A stretch of DNA of 5,771 bases from an uncultured Pseudomonadota bacterium. GTDB lineage: Bacteria > Pseudomonadota > Alphaproteobacteria > Rs-D84. The position numbers and the translations under genes were made by a program. Of this stretch, positions 1 through 4,331 are shown piece after piece. The DNA lies in NCBI GenBank assembly GCA_947165555.1, contig CAMVAR010000049.1:1-5771 (forward strand). Reading direction: 5' to 3'. Each line of letters opens with the position of its first letter. The first letter of the stretch is position 1. Below the pieces are notes generated by a model, which saw only the letters and a list, made by a program, of their open reading frames with translations, searched no databases and was not told the origin of the DNA.

Positions 1-1567
1 CCAAATAATTATCACTAAATTCACATTTGCCATTTTTGATTTCTTTGTTGGAATCCTTGCAAACACATAAACCATTGCGTTCCACCGTTTCCGGCACAAC
101 CGTGCATTTGCAATTCGCGTCCATATTATCCGGGTCCGAACATGGTTGCGGGGCGGGCGGCGTAACCGGTGGCGTAACCGGCGGCGTAACCGGCCCATCT
201 GGTTGCACAACCGGTTCATCCGGATTCGGCGTTTGGTTATTATTTTCGGTCGGTTCGGCCCCCGCACGACACCAACCCATTGACCGCCCGTTCTTTTTAA
301 CCAGATATGTCCCCGGTTTACACGCCGTCGCGGCACAAACGCGTTCATTTTTATTTTTCTGGATACACCTGGCCGCAATTGCATACTGTGGCATTTTATC
401 CCCAACACAATCAGCATCTGTTATACAAGATTTCGAATTAGGCTGCTCAATGACTTCCGGCTCTTCTGGGGCAGGTTCTTCCAAAGATTCTGACAGGCAT
501 CTGCCCCCATCACGTATCATATCATCCGGACATTCCCACAACCAACAAACTGTACCATCTTCGTTATGAAATCCGCCTATTTTGATACTATATGAGCCAC
601 TTGAATCCACGGGCGCAACATATCCTGGACAAAATTTTTCATAACTATCTTTGGACCAATGGTCATTCATGAACAAACCACGAAAACCCTGGTCAGAAGC
701 ATGTTCTTTGCGCCCCTGGACACATCGTCTAACACGTGGAAACCCGGACAACATTTCGCCACCAATATTTACATTACGACCATTTATATTGGACATCGCC
801 TTTGATATATTACAACAATTATACACCCCCGTTGTCGGGTCAGTTTCGCAATCTGTTTCTGAAAATATTTTACGTGCCGTATGCAACGCCCCCGCGGCGG
901 CACCTATTGCCATCGCCGCACCCCACATCATCTGTCCGCCCCCCGGAATAACATTTATAACGGCGGTAACACCGCCGGCCATTGCGGCACCATCAGCGGC
1001 ACTGCGCGCCACATCAGCCCATGTTGTTTTTCTGTCTTTGGCCTTGGCATTATCTGCAAAATCAATTGCGCCAATCACCCCACCTAACACAGCAAGTCCG
1101 GTACCAACGGCACCCATACCCCCACCGGTTTTTGGGGCCGACGTACCTTTTGGCGGTGTTGTTCCACCCGGATTACCCGCGGGTCCAATCTGTTTTGGTG
1201 GTGTTGTCACGCCACCTGGATTACCCGCAGGTCCAATCTGTTTTGGTGGTGTTGTCACGCCACCCGGATTACCCGCAGGCCCAATCTGTTTTGGCGGTGT
1301 TGTTCCGCCACCAAATCCACCACCAGCCCCGGCACCCCCCGCCTGGGGACTGGGAATTGTACCGGCCTTAATCTCGTGTCCTTGTTTGCGTAAAATATTC
1401 AGCACCCTATCAACACCATTTTGTTGTAGCATGCCGCCGCCACCATACGGCACCCCATCAGACATAACCTGGAAATATCCACCGCCCATATTCATGACTT
1501 CAATAATTGCGGCATTGGCCCGCACGCACCCCAAGATAAAAATTACCATGAAAACAAATATCCGCAT
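1..1567 (-). CDS. Large secreted Gly/Pro- and Cys-rich protein of unknown function (3' end outside window)
   Basis: An open frame runs from an ATG at 1567 to the left edge: 522 codons without a stop, so the C-terminus is missing. The start is fixed by a near-perfect AGGAGG seven bases upstream. Residues 1-19 look like a signal peptide: hydrophobic core, then a VRANA-A type signal peptidase I site. LGC at residues 12-14 is a weaker lipobox alternative. In order: a short conserved-looking N-terminal part (20-70), a glycine-rich linker (about 75-88), three copies of a 16-residue TPPKQIGPAGNPGGVT repeat (about 89-140), two glycine/alanine-rich hydrophobic stretches (about 148-168 and 193-227) that could be membrane-active or glycine-zipper segments, then a cysteine-rich half with about 20 Cys (from about 240 on), interrupted by an acidic linker (about 360-375) and a VTPP tripeat. 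The cysteine spacing suggests an exported, disulphide-bonded or surface protein. I do not recognise the family and assign no function. It has its own promoter and attenuator-like leader. Confidence 0.88.
   Translation of the reverse strand, partial: MRIFVFMVIFILGCVRANAAIIEVMNMGGGYFQVMSDGVPYGGGGMLQQNGVDRVLNILRKQGHEIKAGTIPSPQAGGAGAGGGFGGGTTPPKQIGPAGNPGGVTTPPKQIGPAGNPGGVTTPPKQIGPAGNPGGTTPPKGTSAPKTGGGMGAVGTGLAVLGGVIGAIDFADNAKAKDRKTTWADVARSAADGAAMAGGVTAVINVIPGGGQMMWGAAMAIGAAAGALHTARKIFSETDCETDPTTGVYNCCNISKAMSNINGRNVNIGGEMLSGFPRVRRCVQGRKEHASDQGFRGLFMNDHWSKDSYEKFCPGYVAPVDSSGSYSIKIGGFHNEDGTVCWLWECPDDMIRDGGRCLSESLEEPAPEEPEVIEQPNSKSCITDADCVGDKMPQYAIAARCIQKNKNERVCAATACKPGTYLVKKNGRSMGWCRAGAEPTENNNQTPNPDEPVVQPDGPVTPPVTPPVTPPAPQPCSDPDNMDANCKCTVVPETVERNGLCVCKDSNKEIKNGKCEFSDNYL
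159..194 (-). repeat. 12-bp in-frame tandem repeat encoding Val-Thr-Pro-Pro, three copies
   Basis: Three adjacent 12-base units (159-170, 171-182, 183-194) encode VTPPVTPPVTPP. Units two and three are identical and the first differs at one base. This is a proline-rich spacer between two cysteine-rich segments of the secreted protein; extended Pro/Thr linkers like this are common between domains of exported proteins. Confidence 0.9.
1152..1312 (-). repeat. 48-bp in-frame tandem repeat, about 3.3 copies
   Basis: Units lie at 1293-1312 (partial, first in the reading direction), 1245-1292 (48 bp), 1197-1244 (48 bp) and 1152-1196 (45 bp, one codon shorter). Units two and three differ at only a few positions. 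Each encodes TPPKQIGPAGNPGGVT or a slight variant, a proline/glycine linker. Because units are multiples of three, gain or loss by slippage or recombination would change linker length without shifting the frame. Confidence 0.93.
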
Positions 1568-1574
1568 GTTATAT

Positions 1575-1580
1575 CCTCCT
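1575..1580 (-). promoter_or_regulatory. Ribosome binding site of the Cys-rich protein gene
   Basis: AGGAGG on the minus strand, with seven bases (ATATAAC) before the ATG at 1567. It is the strongest Shine-Dalgarno sequence in the window and fixes the start of a gene that has no visible stop. It lies only 11 bases beyond the T-tract of the leader terminator. Its GGAGG could also pair with CCTCC at 1628-1624, so translation might be controlled as well as transcription (inference). Confidence 0.85.
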
Positions 1581-1590
1581 TTAACTGCGA

Positions 1591-1620
1591 CAAATAAAAA
1601 CACCTGATTTAACACAGGTG
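1591..1620 (-). terminator. Intrinsic terminator in the leader, just upstream of the Cys-rich gene
   Basis: On the minus strand CACCTG (1620-1615), an 8-nt loop and CAGGTG (1606-1601) are followed directly by TTTTTATTTG (1600-1591). The stem is short (6 bp) but GC-rich, with a good T-tract. It lies 24 bases before the start codon, downstream of the only visible promoter, so it should be conditional. Three bases of its 5' arm (1620-1618) are shared with the 11-bp alternative helix. Confidence 0.75.
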
Positions 1621-1629
1621 GTTGGAGGT

Positions 1630-1686
1630 TCAGAACAATCTTAAGTCGAAAATTGTGTGCTTATTTTGCGGGCAATACACCCACAT
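1630..1686 (-). CDS. Possible 18-residue leader peptide
   Basis: A short frame encodes MWVYCPQNKHTIFDLRLF and ends in TGA at 1632-1630. It is preceded by GGAGGG (1701-1696) at a 9-base spacing, a good Shine-Dalgarno match. That site sits in the 3' arm of hairpin C. The last codons and stop are the 3' strand of helix P1, and CCTCC immediately after the stop is complementary to the ribosome site. Translation would therefore disturb the fold and could drive attenuation. There is no run of one amino acid, as classic amino-acid biosynthesis leaders have, and the frame may be chance. The coupling to the RNA structure is the only argument for it. Confidence 0.25.
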   Translation of the reverse strand: MWVYCPQNKHTIFDLRLF

Positions 1687-1799
1687 TATTCACAACCCTC
1701 CAACCACAAATGGGTTGGAGTTATTTTTCGTCCGCACTCACAGACGCGACTTAAACCGGGTTCTGACACCCCATCGGCGAAACACCCGCCGACAAAAAT

Positions 1800-1828
1800 A
1801 TTGTATCACAATACGAAATTTATTGCAA
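1800..1828 (-). promoter_or_regulatory. Sigma70-type promoter with extended -10 for the structured leader
   Basis: TTGCAA (-35, 1828-1823), a 17-base spacer and TACAAT (-10, 1805-1800), with TG one base upstream of the -10 (extended -10). The likely start is G at 1793, seven bases after the -10, exactly at the foot of the first hairpin. It lies 14 to 42 bases past the envC stop, in an AT-rich stretch (1801-1841). No intrinsic terminator is visible between envC and this promoter. Confidence 0.75.
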
Positions 1829-1841
1829 TTAAATTATAATA

Positions 1842-2921
1842 TTAATCATTTTCTTTGAATAATCGCGCGGGGTCAACGGCCTTGTCACCACGTCGAACCT
1901 CCATATACATTTCCGGTTTATTCGGGTCCATGCGCCCAATTGGTTCACCGGCCAGAACTTCTTGCCCGACAATAACATCTATGGTTCCCAAATTTGTCAT
2001 CACCGTGTTATATCCATTTTTATGCGATATAATTACAACACGACCAAATCCCTTGAATCCGTCGGCAAATTTAACCACACCATCGGCGGCGGCCATAACC
2101 AGTGCCCCCGAACGCGTGCGTATCCGCCATCCATCAGATTTTAACCCCAGTGCGGTTTTTTCACCAAAATGAACGATAACGCGCCCACGTACCGGCTGAT
2201 TTAACTTGCGCATTGAAAACCGTGAATCAGACGACATCTGCGAACTCCCCACGCCGGCGGACAATTCAGAAATACTTTTTGCGCGCGCCGACAATTCGCG
2301 CAATTTTCTTTGATTTTCTATTTGTTGCGTACGCAATTTTTCATTTTGCGCCGACCGCCGACGCAATAATTTGTCCAACTGATTTTTTTCATCACTATAT
2401 TTTTTTGCGGTCCGGTCCAGTTTTTCTTTTTCGATTTCCCGCTGTTCTATAACGCGACTTAGTTCTGCGATTTTTATTCCGGCATCACGAATTTGTGCAT
2501 CGAAATTATCACTTAACCCCACCAGTACGGCGGACGTCAATACATAGTCACGCATATCGGCCGCATCAAAGTTCGGATGCGCCGCCACAAATGCAATTGC
2601 GGCGGCGGCATCGGTTACGCGTCCCTTGTTTTGGTCCAATTCGGCGGCAATCACGGCCCGGCGCGCATCTAGGTCTGCAATTTTTCTTGTAATCTCTGCC
2701 CGTTGTTCTTCTAAACTGCTAACTTTGTCGGCGGCCGACACCAATTTTTTCTTGGTCTGGGCAACATCACGGTCCGATGTTTTAACCTGTTGTTCCAGTT
2801 GTTTATCTTTTTGTTCGGCTTGGCGAATTTGGGTCTGAATTTTGGCTAACTCTGACGGGGCGGCAAAAACAGAATTTGCCCCCAACAACAAAATCGCAAA
2901 AGACAAAGCAGCGCGCCACAT
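1842..2921 (-). CDS. envC: EnvC-like murein hydrolase activator, coiled coil plus degenerate LytM/M23 domain
   Basis: 359 residues. Residues 1-20 form a Sec signal peptide ending NSVFA-A, so the protein is periplasmic. Residues about 22-105 and 145-215 are charged, Glu/Gln/Lys-rich coiled-coil segments typical of EnvC. Residues about 240-356 match the LytM (peptidase M23) fold (GRVIVHFGE, AAADGVVKFADG, GQEVLAGEPIG, YMEVRRGDKAVDPARLF). The zinc/catalytic positions look replaced: the HxxxD motif is read as Ser262 and Arg266, the YxHL histidine as Asn310, and HxH as Met338/Met340. By homology it should not cut peptidoglycan itself but activate a periplasmic amidase (AmiA/B/C type) during daughter-cell separation. 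The ATG directly abuts the tyrS stop with zero spacing and has no strong ribosome site, which suggests translational coupling in a tyrS-envC operon. A divergent M23 protein of another subfamily is the alternative. Confidence 0.85.
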   Translation of the reverse strand: MWRAALSFAILLLGANSVFAAPSELAKIQTQIRQAEQKDKQLEQQVKTSDRDVAQTKKKLVSAADKVSSLEEQRAEITRKIADLDARRAVIAAELDQNKGRVTDAAAAIAFVAAHPNFDAADMRDYVLTSAVLVGLSDNFDAQIRDAGIKIAELSRVIEQREIEKEKLDRTAKKYSDEKNQLDKLLRRRSAQNEKLRTQQIENQRKLRELSARAKSISELSAGVGSSQMSSDSRFSMRKLNQPVRGRVIVHFGEKTALGLKSDGWRIRTRSGALVMAAADGVVKFADGFKGFGRVVIISHKNGYNTVMTNLGTIDVIVGQEVLAGEPIGRMDPNKPEMYMEVRRGDKAVDPARLFKEND

Positions 2922-4139
2922 TTATTTCACAACCACCCGCAGGAATGTTTTTTTACCCCGCTGAACCATTATTTCGGGTTGTGGCACAACCGTTCCACGC
3001 CAATCAACAACGCGTTCGCCATTAATCTGAATTCCACCCTGGTCCACCATACGGCGCGCATCAGATTTTGAATCAAACATACCAATCCCGACCAAGAAAT
3101 CCAATACCCCCATCGGTCCCGACATTTCAAATTGGGTTGACGGCATATTTTCCGAATTGGCCCCACCCCCAAACAATGCGGCGGCGGCATCTTCGGCAGA
3201 CTTGGCCGCATCGGCCCCATGTGCGATTGTTGTTGCCGCATTGGCCAAAATCTTTTTTGCATCATTCAGTTCGGCCCCACGCAACGCGGCCAATTTTTCA
3301 ATTTCATTTATGGGCAGTTCTGTAAATATTTTCAAAAACTTTTCCACCAATTCATCGGGCGTATTCCGGAAATATTGCCAATAATCGTATGGGCTTAATT
3401 TATCTTCGTTAACCCACACGGCATTTCCGGCAGATTTGCCAATTTTATTTCCGGCCGCATCCGTAATTAGCGCCGTCGATAGGACAAACGCCTCCTGGGA
3501 CAGTTTTTTGCGTATCAGTTCAATGCCCATAATTGCATTTCCCCACTGGTCCGCACCACACAATTGCAACCGACATCCATACTTATTATACAATGTTAAA
3601 AAGTCCACCGCCTGGAACGTCATATAGTTAAATTCTAAAAACGTCATGCCATTTTCCAAACGTCGCTTCACACTTTCCATTGACAACATCCGTGGCACGG
3701 TAAAATCCGCCCCAAATTGGGCCAAGAAATCGATATGACTATACCCACGCATCCAATCATAATTATCCACAATAATGGCATCCGACGCACCATCACCAAA
3801 ATGTAAAAATTTAGAATAAGATTTTTTTAACCCCGCAATATTTTTTGCCAATGTTTCTTCGTCCATCATTGGGCGTCCGGTATCACGTCCCGACGGGTCG
3901 CCAATACGTCCGGTTGCCCCACCCACCAACATCAATGGTTTATGGCCAAATTTTTGCAACCAACGCATCATCATCACCGGCACCAAATGCCCAACATGCA
4001 ACGAATCCGCCGTTGGGTCCGACCCCAGATACGCCGTGATTTTTCCGTCATTTAACGCCGCGCACAAACCATCAATATTTGAACATTGGTTGATAAAGCC
4101 ACGCACACTTAATTCATGCAATAAATCATTTTTCATCAT
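2922..4139 (-). CDS. tyrS: Tyrosyl-tRNA synthetase
   Basis: 405 residues, a complete bacterial TyrRS (class I, dimeric, cytoplasmic) that joins tyrosine to tRNA-Tyr using ATP. Seen in order: YLGSDPTADSLHVGH (37-51) with the HIGH signature as HVGH at 48-51; GGATGRIGDPSG (73-84); the tyrosine-pocket region around 170-201 ending GADQWGN; the KMSKS-type loop KIGKS (232-236); a linker with an alanine-rich stretch (about 296-322); and a C-terminal S4 RNA-binding domain (about 341-405). Residues matching the Bacillus stearothermophilus tyrosine-binding set are all present: Tyr37, Asp81, Tyr172, Gln176, Asp179, Gln198. The start at 4139 is preferred over the adjacent ATG at 4136 because GAGG lies 8 bases upstream. 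It has its own promoter and is followed without a gap by the EnvC-like gene. Length is slightly below the E. coli enzyme. Confidence 0.98.
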   Translation of the reverse strand: MMKNDLLHELSVRGFINQCSNIDGLCAALNDGKITAYLGSDPTADSLHVGHLVPVMMMRWLQKFGHKPLMLVGGATGRIGDPSGRDTGRPMMDEETLAKNIAGLKKSYSKFLHFGDGASDAIIVDNYDWMRGYSHIDFLAQFGADFTVPRMLSMESVKRRLENGMTFLEFNYMTFQAVDFLTLYNKYGCRLQLCGADQWGNAIMGIELIRKKLSQEAFVLSTALITDAAGNKIGKSAGNAVWVNEDKLSPYDYWQYFRNTPDELVEKFLKIFTELPINEIEKLAALRGAELNDAKKILANAATTIAHGADAAKSAEDAAAALFGGGANSENMPSTQFEMSGPMGVLDFLVGIGMFDSKSDARRMVDQGGIQINGERVVDWRGTVVPQPEIMVQRGKKTFLRVVVK

Positions 4140-4147
4140 ACCTATTA

Positions 4148-4151
4148 CCTC
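4148..4151 (-). promoter_or_regulatory. Ribosome binding site of tyrS
   Basis: GAGG on the minus strand with 8 bases to the first of two adjacent ATG codons (4139) and 11 to the second (4136). Spacing favours the first. Confidence 0.6.
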
Positions 4152-4162
4152 GTTCCATGACC

Positions 4163-4191
4163 AGTGTACATCAGCCCGACAAATTTTTCAA
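4163..4191 (-). promoter_or_regulatory. tyrS: Sigma70-type promoter of tyrS-envC
   Basis: TTGAAA (-35, 4191-4186), a 17-base spacer and TACACT (-10, 4168-4163). The expected start is near 4156, giving a leader of about 17 bases with no room for a T-box or other riboswitch. The -35 lies inside, and the -10 just past the stop of, the surface-gene remnant, so the remnant directly borders the promoter. Confidence 0.7.
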
Positions 4192-4329
4192 CGCTAATTT
4201 TTCACCACAATATTCTGTCCGTTCCCCCGCCATCAGACGTGTTGCCCCGGGCGTACATTCGGCAAACAATTTCGGTGGCACATATCCCGTCAGGCCATAA
4301 CCGCCCGCAAACGCGGGCGGAAAAACCAT
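4171..4329 (-). pseudogene. Remnant of a BspA-like surface-protein gene (52-residue frame)
   Basis: A frame from ATG 4329 to TGA 4173-4171 contains LTGYVPPKLFA followed by CTPGAT. This closely matches the seventh repeat of the upstream surface gene, LTGYVPANLFSGLTPGAT. At DNA level, blocks shared with 4680-4760 include an identical 16-base stretch (GGCACATATCCCGTCA, plus strand) and GCCCCGGGCGT. The signature stops after about 30 residues; the rest (ending LKNLSG) overlaps the tyrS promoter. There is no signal peptide and only part of a repeat, so a decayed or recombination-derived fragment is most likely. It is in a different frame from the upstream gene, so it is not a simple read-through tail. 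The ATG lies two bases after the upstream stop codon, so coupled translation of a small protein cannot be excluded. Confidence 0.72.
4301..4320. repeat. Perfect GC-rich inverted repeat (8-bp stem, 4-nt loop)
   Basis: CCGCCCGC and GCGGGCGG flank a four-base loop, 12 bases past the surface-gene stop codon. It resembles the stem of an intrinsic terminator, but the five-T run lies before the hairpin in the direction of transcription and only TT follows it. On the plus strand it is followed by A's. It may still weakly terminate or stabilise the surface-gene transcript. It is also read as codons inside the remnant. Confidence 0.7.
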
Positions 4330-4331
4330 AC

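Larger units (their letters stand above)
1591..1793 (-). ncRNA. Structured leader RNA, candidate attenuator or riboswitch
   Basis: Predicted RNA from the probable start at 1793 to the terminator T-tract. Read by eye, it can form: hairpin A, 1792-1787 with 1779-1774 (6 bp, 7-nt loop); a long closing helix P1, 1772-1768 with 1629-1625, 1766-1760 with 1636-1630 (7 bp), and 1754-1747 with 1648-1641 (8 bp). Inside P1 lie hairpin B (1746-1741/1734-1729), hairpin C (1720-1713/1705-1698, 8 bp) and hairpin D (1695-1691/1657-1653 around 1684-1680/1672-1668). The terminator follows. A competing perfect 11-bp helix, 1707-1697 with 1628-1618, would break hairpin C, the outer part of P1 and the 5' arm of the terminator at once, as in an attenuator switch. 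No known riboswitch consensus was recognised. Size (about 200 nt), promoter and terminator also fit a 6S-type small RNA with read-through. Stems are visible in the sequence; switching is inference. Confidence 0.62.

Noticed and set aside
27..569. Plus-strand open frame of 180 residues, and the 318-residue frame at 651-1607
   Set aside because: Both lie opposite the minus-strand Cys-rich gene, lack ribosome sites, and have compositions (long Pro/Ala runs) that are mirror images of Gly/Pro repeats in the real gene.
159..1312. CRISPR array
   Set aside because: The repeats are adjacent tandem coding units without spacers.
1698..1728. Plus-strand hairpin CTCCAACC/GGTTGGAG followed by TTATTTTT, like a plus-strand terminator
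   Set aside because: There is no plus-strand gene upstream; everything there is antisense to the Cys-rich gene. The stem is better explained as hairpin C of the minus-strand leader, though some antisense termination is possible.
1774..1792. Fluoride-riboswitch-like GGCG...CGCC hairpin at the RNA start
   Set aside because: The loop GGTGTTT has no properly placed complementary pseudoknot partner, and the conserved flanking bases of that class were not found.
1568..1841. T-box leader
   Set aside because: No GGTGG-type T-box antitermination bulge is visible and the downstream gene is not an aminoacylation or amino-acid gene. The tyrS leader, where a T-box might be expected, is only about 17 bases.
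1622..1858. Plus-strand 78-residue frame across the intergenic region
   Set aside because: It lies opposite the structured leader and its promoter, and shows no recognisable protein features. The minus-strand promoter, hairpins and terminator explain the sequence better.
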